A stretch of 63,159 nt of DNA from an uncultured Clostridia bacterium. GTDB taxonomy: Bacteria; Bacillota; Clostridia; Lachnospirales; CAMZNU01. Below, in pieces: positions 1-8,263 of this stretch (positions are counted from its first letter, which is position 1; each line of letters opens with the position of its first letter). The notes below the pieces were generated by a model. It was not told where the DNA came from, searched no databases, and saw only the letters and a list, made by a program, of their open reading frames with translations. Where the stretch lies: NCBI GenBank assembly GCA_947313885.1, contig CAMZNU010000004.1:1-63159 (forward strand), in the 5' to 3' direction. A program made the translations under genes and the position numbers.

Positions 1-1499
1 TTATTATCTAGACTTGTTAATTTTAATGTTGTACTTCCTTCTATCTCTACTCCTTCATCTCCTTTAATTCCTTCGTAGGTTAAATTTGATATGTCTACAT
101 CACTGTTTTTTATCGTTACTTTACTACCAGTTGTTATTCCACGTCCCGTTGTAGTGTTCATAGTAATATTTGTATTTTCTATAAATATATCACCATTTGA
201 AACTATTGCATTTGCAATTAAATTACTTGCTTCATTTCTTATCGTTAAACTTCCACTCGTTGCGTTATTTATACCGTTACTTATTGTTAAATCTCCAGCA
301 AAATAAAATTCTATTGGCATTGCACTGCCTGTAAAAGTTAATTTTTCGATTTGTGATATGTTTTCATCTACTGCTACTACTAATATTCCATCACTATTTA
401 TATCTTCTGATGTGTTTATTGTTATTTGTCCTGTAGTATTTATTACTACATCTACTTCTAAATTTTGTTGATTTAGTATTTCTAATTCTTCTGTTTCAAT
501 TCCTAAGCCTTTTAACAACTCTATTTCTTCCGTCGTTAATTTAGCCCAATCTATTAAATCTAAATTTAATATTGTTCCTTCTTCAAATCCTATTTTTATT
601 AATAACTCTTTTTCTTCTTCTGTTATCTCTTCCCAATTTATTTCATACGGGTTTGATATTTCTTCTGTTTCTTCAACTTCTATTGTTTCTTCCGTTTCAA
701 TTCCTAAGCCTTTTAACAACTCTATTTCTTCCGTCGTTAGTTTAGCCCAATCTATTAAATCTAAATTTAATATTGTTCCTTCTTCAAATCCTATTTTTAT
801 TAATAACTCTTTTTCTTCTTCTGTTATCTCTTCCCAATTTATTTCATATGTATTTGATATTTCTTCTATTTCTTCAACTTCTATTGTTTCTTCCGTTTCT
901 TCTGTTTCTGTTTCTTCTGTTTCTTCTGTTTCTTCTGTTTCTTCTATTTCTTCTGTTTCTTCCGTTTCTTCTGTTTCTGTTTCTTCTGTTTCTTCTGTTT
1001 CTTCTATTTCTTCTGTTTCTTCTATTTCTTCTGTTTCTTCTATTTCTTCTGTTTCTGTTTCTTCCGTTTCTTCTGTTTCTGTTTCTTCTGTTTCTGTTTC
1101 TTCTATTTCTTCTGTTTCTATTTCTTCCGTTTCTTCTGTTTCTGTTTCTTCTGTTTCTTCAACCTCAGTCGTTTCTTCAACCTCTGTCGTTTCTTCAACC
1201 TCTTCTGTTTCTTCAGCCTCTGTCGTTTCTTCAACCTCTGTCGTTTCTTCAACCTCTGTCGTTTCTTCAACCTCAGTCGTTTCTTCAACCTCTGTCGTTT
1301 CTTCAACCTTTGTCGTTTCTTCAACCTCTGTCGTTTCTTCAACCTTTGTTTCTGTTTCTACCATTCCAAATTCTTCACCATTAATAGTACTATTTGTAAT
1401 AATAATATTTGTATCGTCTTTGACGTTACTATGGGCAACTTTATTTGTCCCTATTATTAAGGTGAAAACTAGAGCTAGTGCTATAATTTTATTTTTCAT
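1..1499 (-). CDS. Secreted repeat-rich surface protein (3' end cut by window edge)
   Basis: The reading frame starts at an ATG at 1499 after a GGAG ribosome binding site and stays open to base 1, so the C-terminus lies outside the window. The product begins with a typical signal peptide (MKNKIIALALVFTLIIG, then a polar stretch). From about residue 48 to 200 it is a low-complexity Thr/Glu/Val region: 18-bp units coding VEETTE, then shorter TEE/IEE units. Next come two nearly identical 67-residue modules (201-bp tandem duplication, 493-893) with the core INWEEITEEEKELLIKIG. From about residue 340 on, short alternating beta-strand repeats (GDLTISNGI, GSLTIRN, GDIFIENT, SKVTIKNS) look like a right-handed beta-helix, as in carbohydrate-binding or adhesin domains. 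The export signal and repeats are seen directly; a surface or adhesin role is inference. Confidence 0.75.
   Translation of the reverse strand, partial: MKNKIIALALVFTLIIGTNKVAHSNVKDDTNIIITNSTINGEEFGMVETETKVEETTEVEETTKVEETTEVEETTEVEETTEVEETTEVEETTEAEETEEVEETTEVEETTEVEETEETETEETEEIETEEIEETETEETETEETEETETEEIEETEEIEETEEIEETEETEETETEETEETEEIEETEETEETEETETEETEETIEVEEIEEISNTYEINWEEITEEEKELLIKIGFEEGTILNLDLIDWAKLTTEEIELLKGLGIETEETIEVEETEEISNPYEINWEEITEEEKELLIKIGFEEGTILNLDLIDWAKLTTEEIELLKGLGIETEELEILNQQNLEVDVVINTTGQITINTSEDINSDGILVVAVDENISQIEKLTFTGSAMPIEFYFAGDLTISNGINNATSGSLTIRNEASNLIANAIVSNGDIFIENTNITMNTTTGRGITTGSKVTIKNSDVDISNLTYEGIKGDEGVEIEGSTTLKLTSLDN
493..893 (-). repeat. 201-bp in-frame tandem duplication
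   Basis: The segment at 493-693 repeats at 694-893 with a period of exactly 201 bp (67 codons). Only a few bases differ, for example near 538/739 and around 650/850. Each copy codes a short acidic module containing INWEEITEEEKELLIKIG and LTTEEIELLKGLGIE. The near identity points to a recent duplication. Confidence 0.85.
891..1355 (-). repeat. Thr/Glu-coding tandem repeat tract
   Basis: Inside the surface-protein gene, 18-bp units coding VEETTE dominate from about 1155 to 1345. Shorter 6- to 15-bp units coding TEE, IEE and TETEE dominate from about 891 to 1155. All units are in frame, so slippage would change length without breaking the frame. Such an acidic, Thr-rich stalk is common in Gram-positive surface proteins; its role here is inferred. 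Confidence 0.85.
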
Positions 1500-1812
1500 A
1501 ATCTTTCTCCTTTCATTTAAAGTATATATTTTTAATTAATTCATTCTATCATATTTTTTGTATAGTGTGTTAGTTTTTTTAATAAATATTGTTATATGTA
1601 ACAAAGTTACATTTGTTTTGTTTATTTTCCGTTTCTGTTTTTATTAAAGAAATACTTATTCATTAATTTTTTTGTCTATTTTTTCAAAATAAAAAATATA
1701 TAGACTTTAAATTACACATATTTCCTTAACACTAGAAAAAAGGATTTGCACATTACAACAGTAAAGAACTTTTCGCATTCTATGTGTCATTTTTATTTTT
1801 TTTAAGTACAAA
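1500..1812 (-). promoter_or_regulatory. Upstream region of the surface protein gene
   Basis: This gap holds no gene. On the minus strand a candidate extended -10 element (TGATAGAAT, with TAGAAT at 1548-1543) lies 44 bases before the surface-protein start; no good -35 is visible. A perfect 7-bp inverted repeat with a 3-base centre, ATGTAACAAAGTTACAT, lies at 1596-1612, upstream of the promoter, and could be a regulator binding site. The rest is featureless AT-rich sequence. Confidence 0.4.
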
Positions 1813-1863
1813 AAAATCTACAAACTAGACACACTTTTTTTATGTGTCTAGTTTGTAGATTTT
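1813..1863. terminator. Strong 21-bp hairpin terminator after the 3D-domain gene
   Basis: A perfect 21-bp stem (1813-1833 paired with 1843-1863) with a 9-base loop lies just downstream of the minus-strand gene ending at 1881, flanked by A and T runs. It fits an intrinsic terminator. Its core (CAAACT, A or T, GACACA) recurs in the hairpin near 20717-20746. Confidence 0.75.
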
Positions 1864-1880
1864 AGTTTATTTTTTTGTTT

Positions 1881-2915
1881 TTATTCTATATCTTCTAGTA
1901 CGTACACATTTAAATCTCTTCTTCCAAACTGTAATGCATCTGATACTTTATCATAATATAAATCTATTTTATTTCCTTTTATAGCACCACCTGTATCTCC
2001 TGCTATAGCTTCTCCATATCCTTCTATATATAATCTAGTTCCAAATGGAATTACTCTTGTATCTACTGCTACTACACCTCTTCTTGCTTTCATTCCAGAT
2101 GCTGTTATTCCATATGCTGGGTGCGATGGCGTTTTTCCTGTACTCTCATAACCTGATGTGTATGCTGTTGCATTCATATTTATTACTTTTGAATACGTAT
2201 ACGTTCCATCTATTCCTTCTACAAGGTTTTCTTTGTATACTCTTCTTACTTCATTTATCGGTTCTTTTATTACTACCTCTTCTATTTTTACATCTAGCAA
2301 TACTCCATCTTTTATAATTTCTGTTTTCTTTACTTCTACTAATCCTTGCACTCCATACACTACTATCTCATCTTTTTTTTCTTTATTTTTAACATGCTCT
2401 ACTATTTTTTCGTAATTTTGTATTTTAATCTTTATAGTTTCTACTTCTTCTAATATTTCTACTTGATAAACTTTATTCTCTACTAATATCTCTTTATGAT
2501 CACCTTCGTAATTATAAATTAATTGCGGGTTTTCTTTTATCGCTATATTTAACAACTCTGCAACTGTTGTTCCTACTATTACTTTTTTAGTTATTTCTTC
2601 TCTATCATTTATTTTTATTTTTATATCTATTCCTTCTGTTATTACTATCTCATTAACATTTTTTAACTTTAATTCTACTGGTATATTTATTCTATCCGTA
2701 TCTAAAATTTCTATTCCTTGTTCTTCTAAAAATTCTTTTACAGTATTCTCACTACTCTCATACACTCCATAACTATCGTAGTGTCTCACACTTATTAATA
2801 ATATTTCCTTTTCAGACGCCTTTACTAATACTACCGATGATATGAATCCTGTCGTTGCTATTAACATAGTGACTATATTTTTCCTTGTCCTATTTTTGAT
2901 TTTTGATTTTAACAT
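1881..2915 (-). CDS. YabE-like cell-wall protein with 3D domain
   Basis: A 344-residue protein with an N-terminal membrane anchor or signal segment (residues about 12-32). The middle contains ubiquitin-like DUF348-type and G5-like segments (for example ITEGIDIKIKINDREEITKK and VEEVVIKEP). The C-terminal 3D domain (about 245-340) shows the three conserved aspartates in VAVD, AGDTGG and NKIDLYY. This architecture is that of Bacillus YabE, a putative murein hydrolase related to resuscitation-promoting factors. A clear GGAGG precedes the ATG. It lies downstream of metG-tatD, as in Bacillus, but has its own promoter-like region. Peptidoglycan cleavage is inferred from the family. Confidence 0.85.
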   Translation of the reverse strand: MLKSKIKNRTRKNIVTMLIATTGFISSVVLVKASEKEILLISVRHYDSYGVYESSENTVKEFLEEQGIEILDTDRINIPVELKLKNVNEIVITEGIDIKIKINDREEITKKVIVGTTVAELLNIAIKENPQLIYNYEGDHKEILVENKVYQVEILEEVETIKIKIQNYEKIVEHVKNKEKKDEIVVYGVQGLVEVKKTEIIKDGVLLDVKIEEVVIKEPINEVRRVYKENLVEGIDGTYTYSKVINMNATAYTSGYESTGKTPSHPAYGITASGMKARRGVVAVDTRVIPFGTRLYIEGYGEAIAGDTGGAIKGNKIDLYYDKVSDALQFGRRDLNVYVLEDIE

Positions 2916-2966
2916 ATTTCCTCCTATTTATCATAGTATTTTTATTTAACTATTTTTGTTGGATTT

Positions 2967-2995
2967 ATCTTAACATCTTCGTAATAATTAAGCAA
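2967..2995 (-). promoter_or_regulatory. Candidate promoter for the YabE-like gene
   Basis: On the minus strand TTGCTT (2995-2990) and TAAGAT (2972-2967) are separated by 17 bases, about 50 bases upstream of the ATG. This fits a housekeeping sigma promoter. It suggests that the gene can be transcribed separately from the tatD operon. Confidence 0.4.
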
Positions 2996-3110
2996 CACTT
3001 TTGTAAATGTTTTTATAAAAATAATATGAATACATATATTTTTCCCCTTAATGAAAAAGGTTTCTTGTTTGTACTATATTATTTTTTTTTTTGGTTTTTG
3101 TGCATTTATT

Positions 3111-3875
3111 TTAAATATTAAATACTTTTAAACTATTTTCATACGTTTTTTTTGCTACTTCTTCTGGTGAAATATTTTTTATCTCTCCTATTTTTTCACA
3201 TACATATTTTAAATATTTAGATTCATTTCTTTCTCCTCTAAATGGTATCGGTGTTAAATATGGCGCATCTGTTTCTATTACTAAATGTTTAATATCTATT
3301 TCTTCTACCACTCTTTTAATATTTTTTGCATTTTTAAACGTTATTACTCCACCTATCCCTAATTTGAACCCTAATTTTATATACTCATCCCCTAACTCTT
3401 TACTACCAGCGAAACAATGTAACACCCCTTTATTTATTCCGCTTTCTTTTATTATGTCATAAACAGCTTGATCCGCTTCTCTTGCATGGACTACTATCGG
3501 TAGTTCTAACTGTTTTGCTAGCTCTATTTGTTTTTTAAACCATTTTTTTTGTTCCTCTTTTGGCGAAAAATCATAGTGGTAATCTAATCCTATTTCTCCT
3601 ATCGCAACTATTTTACCTTCTTTTTTACATACTATTTTTTTTAACTCAGCTATTGTTTTTTCTGACATGCCTGTAACGTTATGTGGATGTACCCCTACTG
3701 TACTATATACATTGTCAAATTTTTTTGATAACTCAACGCTAAAATTCGACGTCTCTAAATCTATTCCTATATTACACATTTTACTTATTCCATCTTCTTT
3801 AAAGTTTTTTATAATCTCTTCATAATCATTTTTAAATCTTTTATCGTCGTAATGTGCATGTGTGTCAAATATCAT
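3111..3875 (-). CDS. tatD: TatD-family metal-dependent hydrolase
   Basis: A 254-residue TIM-barrel hydrolase of normal length for the family. Metal-binding motifs are complete: DTHAH at residues 4-8, IGEIGLDYHYD near 96, VVHARE near 127, HCFAG near 153 and ETDAPYLTP near 202. TatD proteins are Mg-dependent DNases or exonucleases implicated in repair and DNA turnover. The start overlaps the metG stop codon (TAATG), which indicates translational coupling; the gene pair metG-tatD is conserved in Firmicutes. Confidence 0.93.
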   Translation of the reverse strand: MIFDTHAHYDDKRFKNDYEEIIKNFKEDGISKMCNIGIDLETSNFSVELSKKFDNVYSTVGVHPHNVTGMSEKTIAELKKIVCKKEGKIVAIGEIGLDYHYDFSPKEEQKKWFKKQIELAKQLELPIVVHAREADQAVYDIIKESGINKGVLHCFAGSKELGDEYIKLGFKLGIGGVITFKNAKNIKRVVEEIDIKHLVIETDAPYLTPIPFRGERNESKYLKYVCEKIGEIKNISPEEVAKKTYENSLKVFNI

Positions 3876-5800
3876 TAACTTACTATCTCCCCATTTTTTA
3901 CATTTTCATCAATTTCTACTAATTTAAGATTTTTACCACTACCTGCACATAATATCATACCCTCTGACATTACTCCTCTTAATTTTACAGCTTTTAAATT
4001 AGTAACTACTATTACTTTTTTACCAACTATGTCTTCTGGATTATAAACTTCTGCTATTCCTGATACTATTTGTCTCGTCTCTTCCCCAATATTAATTTTT
4101 GATACTAACAATTTATCTGATTTTTTTACTTTTTCACTTTCTAATACTTCCCCAACTTTCATTTCCACTTTAAAAAAATCATCTATAGTTATACTACTAT
4201 TTTCTTCCTCTACTTCTTTTGTTCCTTGTTTGCTTTTTTCTTCTATCTCTTTTAACTCTTCTAATTCCTTTTCTATATCTATTCTTGGAAATAAACTAGC
4301 ACCTTTTGTTATTTTTATATTTCTTGCCATCTTACCAAATTGTTTACTATCTTCATAATATGTTATCTCTTTTGGTATATTTAATTGCTCATATATTTTA
4401 CTCGGTACATTTGGCATAAATGGACTTATTAATATACTTACTATTCTTAACGTCTCACTTAATACATACAATACATCTGCTAACTCACCTTTTCTATTCT
4501 CATCTTTTACTAATATCCACGGCTCTGCTACATCTGTAAATTTATTTGTTTTACTTATTAATTCCCATACTTCACTTAATGCCGTACTAAACTTAAATTT
4601 ATCCATGTTTTCTTCATATTTTTTAATAGTTTCTTCTATTATATACATATGGTTTTTACTCTCTTCTCTTTCTACTTGTTTTTCTGGTAGTTCACCATCA
4701 AAATATTTATCTATCATTCCTACCGTTCTTGATAATAAATTTCCTAAATCATTCGCTAAATCTGCATTTATTCTTCTTACTAAACTTTCACTTGTATAAT
4801 TCCCATCTTGCCCAAATGATATCTCTCTCATTAAATAATATCTAATAGCATCTACTCCGTACCTATCCACTAATAATTTTGGATCTACTACATTACCTAC
4901 TGACTTAGACATTTTTTTACCGTCTATTACTAACCAACCATGTCCAAATATTTGTTTTGGTAACGGCTCTTCTAGTGCCATTAATATTGTTGGCCATATT
5001 ATAGTGTGAAATCTTAATATTTCTTTACCTACAACATGTACATCCGCTGGCCAATATTTTTTGAAATCTTCTTCATTCTCCGATAAATATCCTAATGACG
5101 TTATATAATTTGTTAATGCATCTAACCATACATATACAACGTGTTTATTATCAAACTCTACTGGTATTCCCCATTTAAACGATGTTCTTGACACGCATAA
5201 ATCTTGTAGCCCTTGTTTTATAAAGTTTATCATCTCTGTCTTACGATTTTCTGGTTGTATAAAACTTGGGTTTTCTTCTATATGTTTTAAAAGTTGTTCC
5301 TCAAATGCTGACATCTTAAAAAAGTAACTTTCTTCTTTTAATTTTTGAACATCTCTTCCGCAATCTGGACATTTACCATCTGCTAAATCTCTTTCTAATA
5401 TAAAACTTTCACAAGGTACACAGTATAACCCCTCATAACTATCTTTATATATTAACCCTTTATCGTAAAGTTTCTTAAATATTTTTTGCACAGCTTTTAT
5501 ATGAAATTGTTCTGTAGTTCTATGAAATATATCATATTTTACATCTAGTATATCCCATAATTCTTTTGTCTCTTCTACTATCCCATCTACATATTGTATA
5601 GGCTTCATTTTTTTCTCTGTCGCTATTTTCTCGATTTTTTGACCGTGTTCGTCTGTCCCCGTTAAAAATTTTACGTCATATCCTCTTAACTTTTTATATC
5701 TACTCATAACGTCACATGCTACTGTTGTATATGAATGTCCTATGTGCATTTTTGCACTTGGGTAATATATTGGCGTCGTTATATAAAATGTCTTTTTCAT
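3875..5800 (-). CDS. metG: Methionyl-tRNA synthetase with C-terminal tRNA-binding domain
   Basis: A class I synthetase of 641 residues that charges tRNA-Met. The HIGH motif is at residues 19-22 and KMSKS near residue 298. A zinc knuckle is formed by CVPC and CPDCG near residues 125-148. A C-terminal EMAP-II/Trbp111-like domain starts near residue 535 (DFFKVEMKVGEVLESE), as in dimeric bacterial enzymes. An in-frame ATG exists at 5812, but GGAGGG lies between it and the ATG at 5800, so 5800 is the better start. It is part of the minus-strand operon between rsmI and tatD. Confidence 0.96.
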   Translation of the reverse strand: MKKTFYITTPIYYPSAKMHIGHSYTTVACDVMSRYKKLRGYDVKFLTGTDEHGQKIEKIATEKKMKPIQYVDGIVEETKELWDILDVKYDIFHRTTEQFHIKAVQKIFKKLYDKGLIYKDSYEGLYCVPCESFILERDLADGKCPDCGRDVQKLKEESYFFKMSAFEEQLLKHIEENPSFIQPENRKTEMINFIKQGLQDLCVSRTSFKWGIPVEFDNKHVVYVWLDALTNYITSLGYLSENEEDFKKYWPADVHVVGKEILRFHTIIWPTILMALEEPLPKQIFGHGWLVIDGKKMSKSVGNVVDPKLLVDRYGVDAIRYYLMREISFGQDGNYTSESLVRRINADLANDLGNLLSRTVGMIDKYFDGELPEKQVEREESKNHMYIIEETIKKYEENMDKFKFSTALSEVWELISKTNKFTDVAEPWILVKDENRKGELADVLYVLSETLRIVSILISPFMPNVPSKIYEQLNIPKEITYYEDSKQFGKMARNIKITKGASLFPRIDIEKELEELKEIEEKSKQGTKEVEEENSSITIDDFFKVEMKVGEVLESEKVKKSDKLLVSKINIGEETRQIVSGIAEVYNPEDIVGKKVIVVTNLKAVKLRGVMSEGMILCAGSGKNLKLVEIDENVKNGEIVS

Positions 5801-5811
5801 AATTCCCTCCA

Positions 5812-6651
5812 TTATCTATTATTTAAATAACTATATATGTCTCTTTTACTTACTCCCCTATCTTTTGCTACTAATTTCATACTTTCTTTTTGACTATTCC
5901 CTTTACTTAAATAAAATTCCATATGTTCATCTATCGTTGATTTTTCCCATTTTTCTACTTCTTTATGTTTTAAATCCTCAAATGTCGTTCCTTCTATTAC
6001 TATACACATCTCCCCTCTTGGCTCTTTTTCATCACACCATTTTATTAAATGTTCTATTTTACCAACTTTTACTTCCTCATATTTCTTTGTTATTTCCCTT
6101 ACTATACTAACTTCTCTATTTCCTACATAAGTTTCTAACTGTTTTAATGTACTTTTTATATGATGCGGTGCTTCGTAAAATATCGTCGTCTTTACATCTT
6201 CTTTTATCGTTTCTAATACTTTTTTTCGCATTTTTTTATCCCGTGGTAAAAATCCCTGAAACGTGTAGCTCCTCATATTTAACCCCGATAAAATTAATGC
6301 ACTTACTACCGCTGTTCCCGTTGGCACTGTTGTAACTTTTACCCCCCTTATATAGCACTCTTTTATTAAGTCCTCTCCTGGGTCTGATATACACGGCATT
6401 CCTGCATCACTTACTAATGCTACGTCTTGTCCTTCTTTTAAAGTTTTTATTATTTTTGCTATTTTACTACCTTTATTATGCTCGTTGTAACTTATCATTG
6501 GTGTCTTTATTTCAAAGTGATTTAATAATTTTATCGTGTTTCTCGTGTCTTCTGCCAATATTAAATCAACTTCTTGTAATGTCCTTACACCTCTATATGT
6601 CATATCTTCAAGGTTTCCTATCGGTGTTCCACATATATATAACATTCCCAT
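5812..6651 (-). CDS. rsmI: 16S rRNA 2'-O-methyltransferase RsmI (C1402)
   Basis: A 279-residue tetrapyrrole-methylase-fold enzyme that 2'-O-methylates C1402 of 16S rRNA. Diagnostic motifs are present: GTPIGNLEDMTYR near residue 9, LAEDTR near 33 and VSDAGMPCISDPG near 81. The length matches the family. The ATG overlaps the stop of the upstream methyltransferase gene, and its own TAA abuts the metG leader, so the genes are co-transcribed. Confidence 0.95.
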   Translation of the reverse strand: MGMLYICGTPIGNLEDMTYRGVRTLQEVDLILAEDTRNTIKLLNHFEIKTPMISYNEHNKGSKIAKIIKTLKEGQDVALVSDAGMPCISDPGEDLIKECYIRGVKVTTVPTGTAVVSALILSGLNMRSYTFQGFLPRDKKMRKKVLETIKEDVKTTIFYEAPHHIKSTLKQLETYVGNREVSIVREITKKYEEVKVGKIEHLIKWCDEKEPRGEMCIVIEGTTFEDLKHKEVEKWEKSTIDEHMEFYLSKGNSQKESMKLVAKDRGVSKRDIYSYLNNR

Positions 6652-7373
6652 TATTTTTTATCCTCATATATTTTTTTTACTTCTTCTGTATACTCACGAT
6701 TATTATTATACACTACTAAATTATTTTCTATTATTAATCCTTCTTTTCCATTTTTTAACCCTTCTATTAATACTATATTTGCTACTTTACCTTCATATGG
6801 TTGCACCAATTTCATTACTTTAGGTTCTATTTTATATTTCTTCATCATATAAAATATTTCCCCTAATCTATTTGGTCTATGTACCATATAAAAACGACCC
6901 CCATATTTTAAAAGGTCGCTAGATACTCTTATTACATCTTCTAACGTACACATTATTTCATGACGCGCTATTTTTTTCTCGTCCGTTACGTTTTTTTTAC
7001 CACTTCCATCTATCATATACGGCGGGTTTACCGTTACTACATCTACTCCATGTTTTCCTAATCTGTTTGTTATTTTTAATATGTCTTCATTGTAAAATAT
7101 TACCTCTTCACTTATTCCATTAACCTTTGCACTCTTTCTACACATGTTTATATTTTCTTCTATTATATCTACTCCGACTATTTTTTTACTATTGCTTTTA
7201 CAATTTAATAACATTGGGATTATTCCATTACCTGTACATAAATCCACTACATACTCTTTTTTTTTAACTTTTGCAAAGTCTGCTAACAATACTGCATCTA
7301 TACCAAAACAAAACATTTTTTTGTTTTGGTATAACTTATAATTACAACAATGTAAATTTTCAATTTTAATCAT
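6651..7373 (-). CDS. TrmN6-like tRNA adenine-N6 methyltransferase
   Basis: A 240-residue class I SAM methyltransferase. The SAM loop is DLCTGNGIIPMLL near residues 44-56, and the catalytic NPPY motif of N6-adenine or N5-glutamine methylases is at about residue 115. In the equivalent Firmicute position (between ricT/yaaT and rsmI) lies YabB, related to E. coli YfiC, which modifies A37 of tRNA1(Val). The substrate is therefore inferred from family and neighbourhood. Confidence 0.85.
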   Translation of the reverse strand: MIKIENLHCCNYKLYQNKKMFCFGIDAVLLADFAKVKKKEYVVDLCTGNGIIPMLLNCKSNSKKIVGVDIIEENINMCRKSAKVNGISEEVIFYNEDILKITNRLGKHGVDVVTVNPPYMIDGSGKKNVTDEKKIARHEIMCTLEDVIRVSSDLLKYGGRFYMVHRPNRLGEIFYMMKKYKIEPKVMKLVQPYEGKVANIVLIEGLKNGKEGLIIENNLVVYNNNREYTEEVKKIYEDKK

Positions 7374-7385
7374 TTAATAGTTCCT

Positions 7386-8261
7386 TTAAATAGTTTCATT
7401 TTTTATTATACCTTTATTATCTCTCTCTTTTGTTTCTATGTCTTTTATTTTTACCTCTCTTATTACTACTTCATCCGTTTTTTTATCTCTTATTTTTACT
7501 TTGACCTCTCCTTTTAATAACAATATAGATATTATTTCCCCTCTTCCTTCTTTAGTCTCTACTATGTCGCCCTCTTTAAATTTAATTTTACTTAACTCTT
7601 TATACACTTCTTCTTCATATTTTAAACAACACATTAATCTTCCACATGAACCCGAAATTTTATTTGGGTTTAATGATATTCTTTGCTCTTTTGCCATCTT
7701 TAACGACACTACTTGAAATGATGTTAAAAATGTCGCACAGCACAACATTCTACCACATTTGCCAATTCCATTTATTATTTTAGCTTCATCTCTAACCCCT
7801 ACTTGTCTTAACTCTATTCTAGTCCTAAACATTCCCGCTAAATCTTTTACCAAATTTCTAAAGTCTACTCGATCTTCTGCCGTGAAATAAAATAACAATT
7901 TCGTTCTATCAAATGTATATTCTACATCTATTAAATTCATATCTAATTTATGAGTTTTTATTTTATCTATACATATTTTTTTTATCTCTTCCTTCTCTTC
8001 ATTATTTTTTTTATTCTTTTTCACATCACTTTTAGTAGCTTTTCTTATTACATTTTTAATTTCTCCTAGCTTCTCTGTTATTTCTATTCCATGTCTCTCT
8101 TTTATTACTGTTCCAAATTCTACTCCTCTTATTGTTTCTACTATTACATTTTCTCCATTTTTAAAATTCATTTTATTAGGTTTAAAATAATGTATTTTGC
8201 CAACCTCTGTAAATCTTACAGCTATTACTATTGTTTTTTTCGATTCGTTCTTCCCCTCCAT
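7386..8261 (-). CDS. ricT: PSP1-domain protein RicT (YaaT)
   Basis: A 291-residue protein with the PSP1 fold. Two Cys-rich motifs, CGRMLCC (about 165-172) and CGRLMCC (about 205-212), match the iron-sulfur cluster ligands of RicT. In Bacillus RicT works with RicA and RicF in the Y-complex that directs RNase Y processing and affects sporulation and competence. Position between holB and the methyltransferase gene is the conserved Firmicute order. AAGGAG precedes the ATG, and the gap to holB is two bases. Confidence 0.92.
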   Translation of the reverse strand: MEGKNESKKTIVIAVRFTEVGKIHYFKPNKMNFKNGENVIVETIRGVEFGTVIKERHGIEITEKLGEIKNVIRKATKSDVKKNKKNNEEKEEIKKICIDKIKTHKLDMNLIDVEYTFDRTKLLFYFTAEDRVDFRNLVKDLAGMFRTRIELRQVGVRDEAKIINGIGKCGRMLCCATFLTSFQVVSLKMAKEQRISLNPNKISGSCGRLMCCLKYEEEVYKELSKIKFKEGDIVETKEGRGEIISILLLKGEVKVKIRDKKTDEVVIREVKIKDIETKERDNKGIIKNETI

Positions 8262-8263
8262 AT

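Noticed and set aside
1118-1342. Minus-strand 74-codon Lys/Arg/Gln frame
   Set aside because: It is an alternative frame of the same repeat tract inside the surface-protein gene and starts within it.
773-1384. Plus-strand 203-codon open frame rich in Leu and Phe
   Set aside because: It is the antisense of the Thr/Glu repeat tract; repeats of three keep all frames open. No ribosome binding site.
1813-1863. Hairpin as a possible CRISPR or small RNA
   Set aside because: Single palindrome without spaced repeats; its position directly after a gene end fits a terminator.
2903-3121. 72-codon plus-strand frame upstream of the YabE-like gene
   Set aside because: It covers the promoter region of that gene, lacks a ribosome binding site and has T-run derived Phe/Tyr/Leu composition.
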